Assembly (NCBI RefSeq): GCF_023343835.1
Contig: NC_064433.1
Location: forward strand, 136,861,957 to 136,925,956
Length of the DNA stretch: 64,000 bases
Direction of reading: 5' to 3'
Source of the DNA: Lagopus muta
Lineage: Eukaryota; Chordata; Aves; Galliformes; Phasianidae
The notes beneath the pieces were generated by a model. It was not told where the DNA came from, did no database searches, and worked only from the letters and a program-made list of their open reading frames with translations. Below are positions 36,139 to 49,100 of this stretch, one piece after another; within the stretch, counting starts at the first letter, position 1; each line of letters opens with the position of its first letter. The position numbers were made by a program, and so were the translations under genes.

Positions 36139-39101
36139 CTCTGCTATCCTTCATGGATTACACTTATTTTCCAGATGACTTCTTATTTAGGTGAGACTAC
36201 AGTTCTAGTGAGTGAGACGCTATGGAATTACAGTTATTCTTTGGTGGTGTGTTCTCAGCAGCCAAGCATGGACCCCAGGGTGGCCAGCACCACAGCTGCA
36301 GCCTTTCTGTGCCTTTATGATGTGACCTCTGGAGATCTCTCAGCACCAGTACCTGGAAGAAATGATTCTTTGTTTGTGAGTTCTGCATTGCTGTCTGTCT
36401 CCCAGTGTACTGACGAGCCCAAGTGGTTCTCTTCTGCACTTGGTTTCTGTCCCTCATTCCCCTGTCTTAGCACCAGAGGATGGGTATGATCAGGTTCAGT
36501 CACCCACAAAGAAGAATGCACTCACAAATGAAAGGCTGAACTGTTGCTGCCTCCAGCTGTGCTTCTGGGCTTTGGACAAGGGCTGTTTGCTGGAGCCCCT
36601 GGATTCATTGGGAGTATGATAAAATATACTGAAGTCATTAAAAAGAAAACCAATGGGAAAGGAAGATGAATATTGCCTGAGTATCTAGAATGGCATTTGA
36701 ATCACAAGCTGGATAAACATGACCTACAGCTACAACCGTAAATACATAGGGAAAAGTTCCCCAGATGTTGCCAAGTACTTCTTTATGTTAAGTGCATGGA
36801 AGGGGAGCAGGGGAAATGCACAGATCTAGGCAGCCAAGGCTGCAGCGGTGCCTGGATGACCTGAGTGGAGGAACTTCATGTTCTCAACATACACAAGTGA
36901 TTCCTCAATGTCTCAAAATCAGGGTTCTGCCACACAGCTGCAGAGCTGGCAGCATCTGCAACCAGAGGCAGAAGAGAATGGCTGCTGTGAAACACTCCAG
37001 TATCCTTCCTCAGCTTTGAAAGGCGGGAAATGCACCTTGGATACACAATTATTGCCTCACAGTTTTCTCCCAGCAGGTCCCGCTCGGCCCTTGTGCATGG
37101 CAGAGCATTAGCAGGAAGTGGTCCGCTATATCATAAGAACAAAAGCTGAAATGAAATGTGTGTTCTGTGAGACTTCTCACCTCTGTGATCCCGCTGTTTT
37201 TTTCATTCTGTATTGTATTAGGCTGCACAAAAAAAGGAGCTGCTGTTGATGCAAGGGGAGGATGGGAGGATGTAAGATCTGTGTTTGAGTGGAGATGCCC
37301 ACACCGGAGGAGGGGCAACACTGAACTTTTGAGAGGAACAAAATATAAAAAGAGAGATATTTATGGCTTTTAGAAGGTTGTCATGGACAGCATATCCCTG
37401 TGTTTTTCACAGAGCACAAGAGCAATGTCCAGACCGGAAGCCCTAGAGGAACAGCTCTAAGAAAACATGGAAAATGTTACAATCTTTTGTGGTGGGGTTC
37501 TTCTTTAGTAACTGCTGCACAGGGCCTGGTCACCTCCTTGATATGACCTGGTAGCTCTGTTTTTCTTTCCACATTGTGCTAGGCTTCTCTATAATGGAAT
37601 GACAGGCTGTCAGAGGATCATGTAATGCCTGGGTGGCTTCTGCCAGGTGTGGAGGGGCCTGAAAGAGGTCTCCAAGGACATCAGTGCTGACAGCTCACCT
37701 CTGGGATTCCCACGAGGCTCAGAATCAATCTTTATGGGAGAAGTTGGACGTGCGCTGCCAACACAATCATCTGGAATGGAGTACAGCGGAGAAAAGCTTG
37801 CTTGGTACGATGCAATGCAGATGCCTAATGATGAAATACTGAAGGGATCACACAGGTCTGCATTCCTTTGCACTGCAGAGGAGTTTGGGTGAGCTGTTGG
37901 CTGGGGTCTGGCAACTCCTCAAATGCTGCCTTGTTAGTTTCCTACTGGAAGTTTCATCACAAAAACACCACTTGTCTATCCTATCCAAGTTATCCAGAGC
38001 AAGGAGAGATGTCACCTTCTTGTGTCTCTCAGCTGGAAGTGCAGTGCTAACTGGCAGCGTGCTTTGCTAGAAAGCCGTGTGCTATCCTCAGGTTACCTTC
38101 TCCATATAGATATTTTTTTTTCCCACTGAGAAGAAAAATAAATACTTCAGGATGTTTCCCTGATCCATCTGAGGAGTGTTCTTAATTTCCTGAGTGACTC
38201 ACAAAGATCTTTTTTAAGCTTTGAAGAAGTAATCTTGTGTTGCCAGAAGATGGTGTGCTTCCACCACATCGTGCCGCAGGCAGAACGAGAAAGGGATTCC
38301 ATTGGCGGTGCCGTATGGGCTCTTCTGGTAATGTAACAACAGTCAAGATGAAATCAGTTGAGGTGAAATCCAAAGGAGTTTGTGATCTATATATATTTCA
38401 CACAAATTGTTTGCCAATGAGCACATGCCTGTATCTATTTTCAGGAATATTCTGCTTCTCGTTTCAATGGACTTTGTATATAAAGTCATTTTATCAAAAT
38501 AAGCTTATGAAATAATAATATTAAAATAAATCATTGTTAGGGGAATATAATGACCTTAAGAGAAGAAATGAACAGTCAAGATTCTACATTCTTGGATGTC
38601 ATTTCATATTTCAAACACTGATCATGAAACATTTGAAATTTTTGTACACAAGTACCTTCTTAGTTTTCTATTCCTTGATGTAGACCTTGCTGAAATCTTA
38701 TATTAAAGCTGTCAGGTGTGAAGCAATTTATTCTGTAGAGAAGACAAGAATTTGCTTTCTGTGCAAAAACAGTGAACTGAAACAGAAAAGTTTTGATCCA
38801 AATTCTTCCAGATATTGGTGGTAAAGTCTTAAAAGAGAATCACTTTTCAAATCTAGTAAAGGTATGCCTTTGCAGTATGCTCATCTGAGTGCTATATAGT
38901 GGTATCTTCCTTCCTTCCTACCCATAGGGGATCCCTCGTAGGCTGACAAAAGACAAGAATACTCATTTTTAGGCCTTTCTGATGACATTTTAGAATGGTT
39001 AAAGCACTCTTTATAACTGACCTCATTTATAAAGCTGGGGAAGTGCAGCATTGCAAATGGCATTATGAGAGCTATTACTTCTCAGTGTCAGTGGCAGGTG
39101 A
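36136..39101. other. Intergenic, mixed composition, no gene seen
   Basis: Part of it (about 36240-37370 and 37600-37900) is GC-richer than the surroundings and has short open frames up to about 90 codons, none with recognisable motifs. A non-coding transcript is possible but unsupported. Confidence 0.5.
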
Positions 39102-39201
39102 GTTGAAATAGACCTCTTTGTGGCCTTAGAGATTTTATAACATGAGATCTATGAGATCTATGTTATAAATTCTCTAAGGCCACAAAGAGGTCTGTTTCAA
39201 C
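39102..39201. repeat. 100-bp nearly perfect palindrome
   Basis: The left arm (39102-39143) contains GACCTCTTTGTGGCCTTAGA and the right arm (39160-39201) contains its exact complement TCTAAGGCCACAAAGAGGTC. Over arms of about 42 bp I count two mismatches. The loop holds a direct repeat, two copies of GAGATCTAT. It matches no avian transposon end I recognise. As RNA it would be a long hairpin; as DNA it could extrude a cruciform. Confidence 0.95.
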
Positions 39202-40242
39202 AATGTTTATGCTTTTACAGTGAGAGAACAGCCGAACAAGTATTACCCTTTCATGGCTTCTACACACAGTGAACCCTAAGCCCAAAGAGTGTATGGGTGA
39301 TGCTGGAGCATCAACAAAGAACACACATTGTTGGAAATGTGTGTGTTATTCTCCGTATGAAAGTGGCCCAGCTTGCATAGCTGTGTTTCTTGCTTGTTTT
39401 TCCATGGAGGTAAGTCAGGGCTACTGGGGCACAAGTGCTGAGCATGGAAATGCAGGAAATGGACCAAAAAGCCACGTAGCTGTCTGGCTGCATAAGCTGT
39501 AAAGAAAAGAGCTTGCATGCATTTATTTTTCTTCTTTATTATTGGGTATTCTCCAATCTTAAAATGAAACAGACATTTTTGCTACGGGTTTTTCAGTGTT
39601 GAATTGAATTGAAACATTTCAGCTTCACTGGGAAGCATTACCAAGACTGCAGGACTAAGCTTCCCCTGACATTCTTGCAGTTCCTTGGACAAGTGATTGA
39701 TAGTGCTGATGTAGCAAGACCAACTTGCTCTTCTTTCAGCTTTTGCCACTGGAATTCTGTGGTGTCTGTGAAATTGCATCCAGGTCTTGTGTCTGCGATG
39801 GCGCAAATGATACTAATGAATGAAATTAAGTACACAGCACCCTATTTATTTCAAGGGTAGGAACTATACTGACAAATAGCAGTGCTTGCACACAGTTATT
39901 CAAATCCAACTGCAGAGGGAGACAAAGCAAGCATGTGTTATGTTGTGAATGTTGGAGACGTGAAATAATAATAAACCTAGATTGTCAGAGAAGATTTAAA
40001 GAATACCTTGCAAACAGAAAAGAACGAGAAATCCAACAAGAACATGCTATAATGACTTAAATCTTCTACAGTTTCTCAGTCTGTATCAATTTTATGTAGA
40101 TCTTTCCAATAGCAAACGGAAACCTACTGAAGTTTTCTTTTCTGGGTATATGTGTAGAGGCAGATCACTGACTGGTGACTGAAAATCTCTGCAGTACATT
40201 ATTGGTAGTGTAGGTATGATGTGGTGCTTAATGAAAAATACC
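39202..40242. other. Intergenic, nothing recognised
   Basis: AT-rich, short frames only, no repeat family identified. Confidence 0.6.
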
Positions 40243-40413
40243 AGGGATTGGTGGAGTCACCATCCCTGGATGTGTTTAAAAACCGTTTGGATGTGGTGCT
40301 CAGGGACATGATTTAGCGGAGGGTTGTTAGAGTTAGGGTAGGATGGTTAGCTTGTGGTTGGACTCCACGATCTTTAAGGTCTCTTCCAACCTGAGCAATT
40401 CTGTGATTCTATA
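40243..40413 (+). repeat. CR1 LINE 3' end, sense
   Basis: Starts at TGGTGGAGTCACCATCCCTG and ends CAATTCTGTGATTCTATA, with GGTTGGACTCCACGATCTTT between. It is a typical 3'-terminal fragment of about 170 bp. Confidence 0.9.
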
Positions 40414-42474
40414 CAGAAAGCAAGTAGGTATTTAGTCTAGAAAAGGTTGAGCACATACAGATGTGTCCTCTCTGCCTTTTGCAATGCAACCCCATTTCAC
40501 AAGGCAGCACCATGGGCTGCTGCACTCAGTTGCTTCTCAACAAAATGTGTGTTCCTATGCAGTGCTCTACCCAAATTAATCAGCCTTTCTTAGACAGCCC
40601 TTATTTGTGAAAGCTTTCTTGGCTTATGTTTTTTCACGTGGGTGGAACAGACTCTGAACTCTGCAGAAAGCAAGATAGATGCATAGTTATTAAGGTTACT
40701 TATTTAATACAAAGCAGAACGTTATCTGTCTGTGCTAGAGAGGTAGAGACTCCTGTTTTATTCAGACATGCCCACAGCAACAGATAGCTCAGCTCTGATG
40801 GCATTCTGATGGATGAGGGAATATGGGTATTTAAACTGATACTTCATCCTCTCTACAGTTTTAAAGTCAATTATTCTTAGTAGCAGGAATGAAGCAATCA
40901 TTAGGACAAGATACTTAAGAAAAGTGTGACGGTCCCACTTGGAACTACAGGAATGCATTAAAACTGGTAAAACTGCTTAATGAGACCTAGTTTTAACTTC
41001 CTGGATGCATGTTAAAAGGACACATCCCGAACATAATCCACAGTCATCTTTCATGAAATTGCAGTGCTGTGTGAGAGAAACAGCATTAGCACTGGGTGTT
41101 CTGTGTGTTCTTGTAAGGAAGATCTCCATCCTGCCACCATCGCTCAATGTGACACCTACTTCTCAATGAGAAAGGGATCTGTAAAACTGTGCTAAGCCCA
41201 GGAGACAGATTTCATTGACAGACACAAGATGCAGATTTTCTCCTTTCCCCAGCTCTTCCTTAGAAGCAGGATAAAAGCTCTCTAAAATAATTTACAACCA
41301 GTAAGAATACAAGCTTATACCTCTGTTTACATGCTGGGAAGATGAGGGGAAAAAATCCGCGTTCTAGAAAATACATGTTTATTGTATCTTCACCAAACAG
41401 AGCTCCTTGCTGTCTAGTATCAGCTGGCTCACTGCAGACATGGGCTTACCATCACCCCACCTTGGATCCTGCTGTTGGTCTGAGTTCCCTGCACTGCTCT
41501 GTGCCAGACCCCCCATGTAGTCCTACGCCAGGGGAGCAGCAGGAATAGGAAACTAAAAAATATAAAGGTTGTTCTACAGCCACAGGGACACTGGTGTTGT
41601 TCCAGCAGGTTCAGCTCTGGGATCAATATTGTATTGATAGAGAAAACCCTCTGTAGATAAGAGCAGGTAGTGCTGTCACTGACAAATCTAAGCACTAAGA
41701 ATACATGCTGTGTCCCTGTGGACTGTGCCCACTAGCAAGGAGATGTTCAAGATACTGTTCTTTTGTGAGGAAGCTGCAGAGACATCGGGAGAAGTATTGA
41801 AGAGGTCACTGGCAGTGATAAATAGCTTTGAAGAAGCAATCAAAGTAAATTTGAAGGAATTCAATTCAAACAATATTGGGGGGGGAAAAAAAAAGGCATA
41901 GAAAGTTTCTATAAAAAGGATTTGTGTTCGGTTCTTCACCTTCTAGTCACACAAAATGAACTCTAGTGTAAGTGGCAAGAAAAGAGCACAGAGCAGAATA
42001 TGTTAAGGACAGTGACACTGTGGAACTGGACTCCTAGAGAAGTTCTGAGGGGCATTTAGTTGCAGGAAAAGGTATAACGAACAGCTGGCCAGGATGACGG
42101 GGTACCCTGGAATCTGCAATGGCACAAGGAGTGTAACTCCACTCACCCCTGCTGGTGCTGCTGTTCTGTGAGTATATAGGACTTTCTCAAGCACAGACGA
42201 TGATGAAGACATTGTTTTAAGACACCTGTGTGTACAGGGATGAATGCGTTTATTCTTGTGTCCTATGATCTGGAGTAGTTCAGCTTTTCTCCGTTCACTT
42301 GAAGACACTTGCATTAGTGCCACTCATCCTTAACAGACCCTCCACTCCTGCGGCAGCTACCAGCAGGGCTCAGCCTTACATCCTCCTCTCCCACTTTTTG
42401 CTGACCTGGCACAAGTACATTTATCCTGGCCAATAAGTTACACTTAGAGCAATGCAACCTGTCTTGTAAGGAAC
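40414..42474. other. Intergenic, nothing recognised
   Basis: Unique-looking sequence between two sense CR1 tails. Frames stay under about 110 codons and lack motifs. Confidence 0.55.
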
Positions 42475-42593
42475 GGAAAAGGGTAGATGTAGCCCTGAGG
42501 GACATGGTTAATGGGCATGGTGGTGCTGGGCTGATGGTTGGACTAGATGGTCTTAGTGGTCTTTTCCAACCTTAAGGATTCTGTGATTCTATG
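42475..42593 (+). repeat. CR1 LINE 3' end, sense
   Basis: Shows GATGGTTGGACTAGATGGTC, then TTTTCCAACCTTAAGGATTC and the terminal ATTCTGTGATTCTATG. It is a fragment of about 120 bp. Confidence 0.9.
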
Positions 42594-44929
42594 TATTTCA
42601 GTGAGTGGATCATAGCAACCATGAAGACAAAAGTAATGATGACTGAAAGGTAACTGCAATGAGTAGAAGTACATGTGCAGAAGATTAACAGTGTATGGCA
42701 CGAAATCTTGCATCAATAACACTGAAAATTTTTTACTGAAAAAGAGAATAAAGACAGCCCACAAAATTTTAAAAGGTTGGTGCCATAATGATACACAGAA
42801 ATCTGAAGCAGAAGATGAAATTTTGCTAATCTAACACAATTCAGACTCTGTGAGAAGTCACAGTTTTGAAATATATCCATGATCTATCTGAAGTAGTGGA
42901 TAATCAGGTCAGACTGAGAAATCCGTGGTCATCTTGCTTTTACTGAGAACTACACGAATTTAGCTTTCCACAAGGAAGGAATTGGTCCCTCCTCTATTTC
43001 TGTCAAGTATTATTCATTGCAATCTTGGTTACAATCATATATAATTATTGCACTAAACCAACCTTGGAACATATGCCATTAAAATAGAAATAGCACTCGT
43101 GTCATTACTGGGTGGAATATGGGGGACTTCTGCCAGCAACTTTTTGGCTAGCCCATTCCCTCCCTGCACTGTGAGTGGTTTTCAGATCCTCTTCCAATCA
43201 GTGCTCACCTACAAACACTACCTTAATACTGGATTCAGCTCAAACCCTAAACTGTCTGGATACAATCACTTTTCCTATGTTTGAAGGAAACATTCTGTGG
43301 TTTCTCACTTGGGAACGTAATGGATAATTCCAGGTGGAACATTAGTGCAGCCTATTATTATTAAGTCCCTGTTCTGAGTTGTTTATAAAGTTGCCAAACC
43401 CTAACCATCTAGGCTGAAATTTTCCATAGTGATGGTCTGTTCCAGGCCGGGTATTGATTCCAAGAATGAGAGAAGAGGAAAATGAGTTGCTTTGTCCAAG
43501 TTAAATACATTGCTCTGTGAGCAATAGGGCTGTTGAAATGATGTGTGACAGATTTCTACTGTGGACGGGTTCTCCAACTTCTACTAAGTGTTAAGTGAGC
43601 ACTGAGCCTTTTTCCCCTTATCTGCGTTAAGATCTTTCTCCTCTATAAGGGCTTTTATGAGACTTGTAGAAGCATGATCCATTTGAGGCTTCTACCCCTT
43701 TGTGGAATTTGGTTAAAACAAGTAAAGAGATGCAGCTGTACCTGAGCAGAGGTACCTGAGCCTGATACATGTGAGTCCACACTCTTTCCTTCAGTAAAGA
43801 AGGTTAAAGATCTGGGTGGTAGAAATCTCTTCTGAAAACCCCCACCACCTACTCCTATCCCAAGCAAAGTAGAAGGACTGCTTTGCTTCCCTGTTGTGTG
43901 GAGAATAGGGGCCTAAAACCCAGAGGACAAGCAACCCACAGGAGGCCTGGGAGTGGGGAAGTGCGGCAGGGGAGAGAATTGCTGTGCTAAGTGGAGCGAG
44001 ACATTTTTGGATGAGAAGTGAAGTCAGAGAACTGGCACAGGACAGCCTAATGGAGGTTAAAAAAAAAAAAAAACAACAAAACCAATAGGGATGGAGACAG
44101 TAGGGACAGATGCAATTACGGAGAGTATCCTAAGGTACATTCACAAGGGGACTAAGGTTACAGAACATTATCCTAATCTTTTCAGTCCTTGACTTTGTAA
44201 CTTTAAAGTTCTCTTAACATGGTGGTTTTGAGATGTATTTTAATTCATACAGCTGAAAATGGGCCATCGTAGTCTCTTGGGGCTTGTAATACTGAGCTGA
44301 CCCCAAAAGCTTTAAAATTCAGGGTACAAAATGCAGGCTCGGTGAAGGAGTTAGAACACATGGCACAATGCTCACCTTGCAAGTGCTATCTTGGTAGTGG
44401 AAACAAAATTCAAAATCTGGGCAATTTCCAGTATCATTTGGACGTTGAGCTGGAGGTGGCCTAGAGCTGTTTATTCATTCTACACTTACCAGTTGATCCT
44501 TGAAAGTAATCACAAGAGCTGAGAGATTAACAATCCCTCCTTCCCCTGTCATCAGTGGTGCTTCAATCACTAGTTTATAGGACTCTTCTCCTTTTGGAAA
44601 TCTCAAGCTTTTCTCTCTTTCTTCTTCCTCGTGCCCCAACAAGTCAAGTCTAAAGCCATTACTTCAGACATCAGGCAAATTTCCAAGATAAATGTTTATC
44701 AGTCTTCTCAGTGTTGTCAGGATATATGGAAAAGGTGAGTCCTATAGTTGCTATGCTTTTTTTTGGAAAATAGCTGCAACTATAGGAAAATAGCTGTGAA
44801 TGGCTTGATCTTGTTAGCATGTTTTCAGTGACTCCATTTGGAAGAGACGTTAGGTTAACTGAGATCTGCGTGCTGATTCTTCCCAGTGTGATATCTAATG
44901 GCTCCTCTGTGGGACATAGGCACTGCCCA
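42594..44929. other. Intergenic, nothing recognised
   Basis: Mostly AT-rich, with an A-run near 44060. The piece just before the antisense CR1 (from about 44760) may be a degraded extension of it. Confidence 0.5.
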
Positions 44930-45592
44930 GCCCAAAGAGCTGCTGTGCCACAGATGTCTGTGAGCTTGAAGCCATTTCCCTTTGTTCTATCACCATAGAC
45001 CCTGCTAAAGAGTCTGTCCCCTTCTTTCATTGTATCTCCCCTTCAGATATTGAAAGACCACTATCAGGTCACCTCGCAGCCTTCTCCAATCTGAACAGCC
45101 CCAGCTCTCTCAACCAGTCCTCATAGAAGAGGTTCCATCCCTTGGGTCACTTTTGTGGTCCTTCTGTGGACGTGCTCCAACAGGTCTATGTCTATGTACT
45201 GAGGACTCTACATCTGGAAGCGGTAGTCCAGGTGAGGCCTCACCAGTGCAGAATAGAGGGGCAGAATCACCTCCCTTGACCTTCTGACCACGCTTCTTTT
45301 GATGCAGCCCAGGATACGGTTGGCTTTTTGGGCTGTGAGGGCACATTGCTGGATCATGTCCATCCTCCCATCCACCAATACCTCAATACCTACTGTGTCA
45401 ACTGCATCTTACAGTTCGGTGTCATCAACAAACTTGCAGAGGGTGCACTTGACCCCTCTGTTGATGTCACCGATGAAGATATTACAGAGCATCAACCCCA
45501 GCACAGATCCCTGCGGGACACCGCTCGTCACTGATCTCCATCCAAACGCTGAACCATTGACCACCTGGACTCAATCCTGGAGCCAGTAAGAC
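44930..45592 (-). mobile_element. CR1 LINE, antisense, internally deleted
   Basis: Read on +, carries successive ORF2 landmarks in complement: CTCACAAGG-type and CAGCCCCAGCTCTCTCAACC, TCCAGGTGAGGCCTCACCAG, TTTTGATGCAGCCCAGGATA, GTCATCAACAAACTTGCAGA and GCGGGACACCGCTCGTCACT. Compared with the order I remember, a block is missing near 45385, where the reading jumps from CCATCCACCAATACCTC to GTGTCAACTGCATC. The small open frames here are shadows of it. Confidence 0.88.
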
Positions 45593-45699
45593 TGTCTGGT
45601 CATCTTCTGTTAGTGTGGTGAAGTCTATGCATCTCTGTTTTATAGGGCCATAAAAGAAACTTACTCCTGTATTATTGGAGCACAATTAGAGATTGCCCT

Positions 45700-46135
45700 C
45701 ATTACAAAGTCTTTGGACCACTGCACAGAGGTCCTCTTGGCTCTTGTCACCCCAGGCCCAGCTGTGAGTCCAGACCAGATTGCTCAGGGCTTTAACTAGT
45801 CAGACATTGAAAACTTTCAAATTCAGAGAGTGCACAACCTCTCTGGCAGCCTATCCCACAGGCTGGAGCCTGTTGCCCTGGTAAAAAACATTTATCCTTG
45901 TATGACCAAGCCTTTCCTATTTTAGCTTACTACTGTTATCTGTCCTCCACCCGCCACATGTGGTTGTGAAGGGCCTGGCTGTCCCCTCTCAGCCTATAGG
46001 GTGGCTGTGATGTGCCCTGAGCCATTTCTGTCCCAGCTGGATGAGCTCCTGTGGCCCAGCCTCTGCTAATGGGGCACGCTCCAGCCCTGTCATTCCTGAT
46101 GGCCTCTGCTGAGCCTGATGGTCTGTTTCATCCTG
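45700..46135 (-). repeat. Probable older CR1 fragment, antisense
   Basis: Contains degraded CR1-like steps in order: AGATTGCTCAGGGCTTTAAC, TGCACAACCTCTCTGGCAGC, CTGGTAAAAAACATTTATCC. It lies head to tail after the younger antisense CR1 at 44930-45592. Assigned from memory of the family, so less sure. Confidence 0.6.
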
Positions 46136-49100
46136 GGTAGTACAACTTCCCTTGATCTACGTTACTTGCCAAGCTGAAATCCTATTCTGTTATTAAAAGA
46201 GAGATAGAATTTAGGAGTTCTGTTTTTCTCCTTCCTTTGTTTCTCAGCTGTTTGCACTCTTGCTCGCCTCTCTGTTTCAGTGAGACTCCCATTAGTACTG
46301 CTCTGTAACAATGCAATTATCGTCAACAGTAAACTAAAAAACCTTGATCAGCCATGAAAATGTAACAGAGATTCTGTGGAGCTGCGTTTGGGTACTAACG
46401 AGAGGGTGAAATGATACTTAGCTACTTTTTAGATTAGTGCAGATTTTAGAGATTCTGCCTTTCATAATTTCTACACTGCAATCGCTGCAAAAAGATGGAT
46501 GGAGAGTAGGGAATAATACTGCATCAATATATGTCTGTATGGTCTTTGAAATGATCTTAATCAGGGCAAGCACTTAAATAGGATGGCTGTGTATCCACAA
46601 GGGTCTTCCAGTGAGGAGATTTTATTGTAATAGGAAATATAACTAGTGGGATAAAAATACACCATATCATTATGAATGCTTATGATTAACCTATTGCAAT
46701 CTGTTAGATGTTACCCACTGCAAATCTGAAATAACCCTTTCTATATAAGAATTTGATCATGACATCTTTTCCAAAATGTTCAGGCAGAAGTACAGATAGC
46801 CCAACAGAATGTCTTTAGAAATAGAAAATGAATGCTGTAACCGGGGGAAAAGTACTTTTTAACACAGCATATTCTTCTGTCTTGAAAATACATTCTGAGG
46901 TGATGTGTGGAATATTTCCCCCTGTGATATTTAATCAGTTCATTGCCTATTATCTGTTGTATCCCAAAGTATCTTTGATTAACAGCAGATAAGTATTCCT
47001 CTTTATTTCCACAGCATTTACAGTACAATGGTGTATTTCTGTTAAGAGCTCTACTGACTTCACAGTGAGGATAGATACAAAATAAAGACACTTTGTGTGT
47101 GCCGAAGATTTCACTGTGGTGTAATTCCTCTGTGTGATCAATGTAGTCATCTTCCCATAATGCTATTGATGTCCTCCTAAGCAGCATTCTCATCCTGCAA
47201 TTTTCCTTTGAGAAGTCGAATCTTCAATATCATCCATTCTGTTAGTAGTACAGTTTCTATGAAGAAGCCATGGGATAATAAGCTGCCTAGCGCAATTCTG
47301 AATGTTATCGTGGCAAGCACTACATAGAAAGATTTGATTGAAGTTATTGGCAAATGCATCTTTGAACTTCCAAAGCTATTCACTGTGTATAAATGGTACA
47401 CACATGTGGTAATGCTTACCTCTTGCTATTTTGACTGCACTTCAATTCAATCTAGTTCTTGTGCCAGCATCACATTATTAGTGTTGTACTATTCTGCCTG
47501 CGTATTTCTTAACTACCTTCCTTACATTTCAAAATATACACTATTAACAGCATAGTGCACAAACGCATTATTTCCATGTAGAACAGTTTTGTGTGCTCTT
47601 CTAGCAGGTAACCATGAATGGAGCAAAAGGACACTTTCTTGACTTACGGGTCAAAATAAGAGCTTGTCGTGTAAAGGAGATCGTAATTATAAAGTCTTAA
47701 ATCTTTCTCTTAGGTTTTCATTTATTCCAGTTTTATACCATTCAGTGGAAATAAGCCTGTTTGCCAAGTTAAAGTACACAATCAGGTGTTTTAAAGACAG
47801 GGATCTGCATTCAGAAACGGCCACAGAACAGCCATATAAAGTAATGAGCACAGATGGAAAAACTGGCAGCAAGCATCATTTCACACAGCACATCTTGATG
47901 AGGCATAAACACTTAGAGCCTCCAGCTCCACTTGCTCGTGCACCCACATCCTGCAGATGTGAGCACTCGTGCATACTAAGAAAGCTTTAAGGTACTTGCA
48001 AAGCCTGTCGACCAAATCAGTCTTCCAGTCATACATTTAGATTACTTACCCCCTAAAACTCAAAATTAACTTAGATCTAAGTAGAAACTAAATGTGTATT
48101 TGTTAGAGATCTCATTAATTTCAGTGATGCCACACGTGAAAATTGATCGGTGAGACAAGGGCTATACAGCTAAATGTACCTGAATGCATCATACTTTTGG
48201 GTCTTCCTTCATATCTGAACTTAGGTGTTAGTCTGACAATATGCTACATACCACCTGCAGTGCTGCTGCTAATCACGATTTGGAAATCCAGGTTACTATA
48301 ACTGCTGCAAAAAGAGATACTTAAAGGTTTAAAAAAAAAAAGAGGAAGAAGGAAAAGAAGGATGGAGATTATTCTTGCATTTACAACCTTCATATGCTTT
48401 TCTTTCAATTAACAAATGCTGCTAGCAGGAAGGGAAAGAATAATATATTAATGGTGATTGTTAGGTAAATTGAGAAAACAGACCTCGATGAATTTAGCTG
48501 ACATTTAGAAGATTTCAAAACATCATAGAAATAAAACTGGAACCAGTTTCAGTAAGGATTTGGGAAGAGACCCAGTGAACCATCCTGGCTAGAACCTACC
48601 TGGAGGAGAGAAATTTGGGTGACTTTCTGTAGGTTTCCAAGCAAGATTTCACAGTACAATCTTCAGTTATAATTAATGGAGATTCACTGACAGAAAAGCT
48701 TATTTATTGTCATGAAAGTATAGGTAAACGCTGCATGTCCAAGAAAGCATAAAGCCATGCATTGCAATCTCATAGTAATGGACCACTTTCTGCCTTTGAA
48801 AGTAAGCATTCCCCTTTGCAGTATTATCCTTAAATAGATCTACTCAGAAGTTACTTCTTGGTGGTTATTTTTGCCTGAATTATTATTATGAACTTCCTGG
48901 AGAGTTTAGAATACACTACTGGTTCACCTCTCCTGCTAGCACATTTTGTATCTGTTTCTAATTGATGGACATCTTTATGTTTTATTGTGATTTTATATCA
49001 AGGGTGCCTTTTGCTTCTTACACAAAAATTACTTGTAATTCCTTCTGTGGCATGTTAGTAACCAAACCTTTCACCTGAAACTGCTTATTTTGGTCTTGTT

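Noticed and set aside
36058-36489. 143-codon plus-strand open frame
   Set aside because: Kept open by the T30 tract, which reads as poly-Phe; the remainder has no motif.
36088-37370. Possible processed pseudogene on the minus strand with the T30 tract as its poly(A) tail
   Set aside because: No AATAAA lies just upstream of the tract on the minus strand, no coding similarity is seen in the adjoining sequence, and CR1 rarely makes such copies in birds.
37647-37892. 81-codon plus-strand frame with a protein-like composition
   Set aside because: I found no motif or flanking splice signals that would make it an exon; kept only as part of the intergenic description.
46780-47193. 137-codon minus-strand open frame with several cysteines
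   Set aside because: The cysteines form no regular zinc-binding spacing and nothing resembles a known family.
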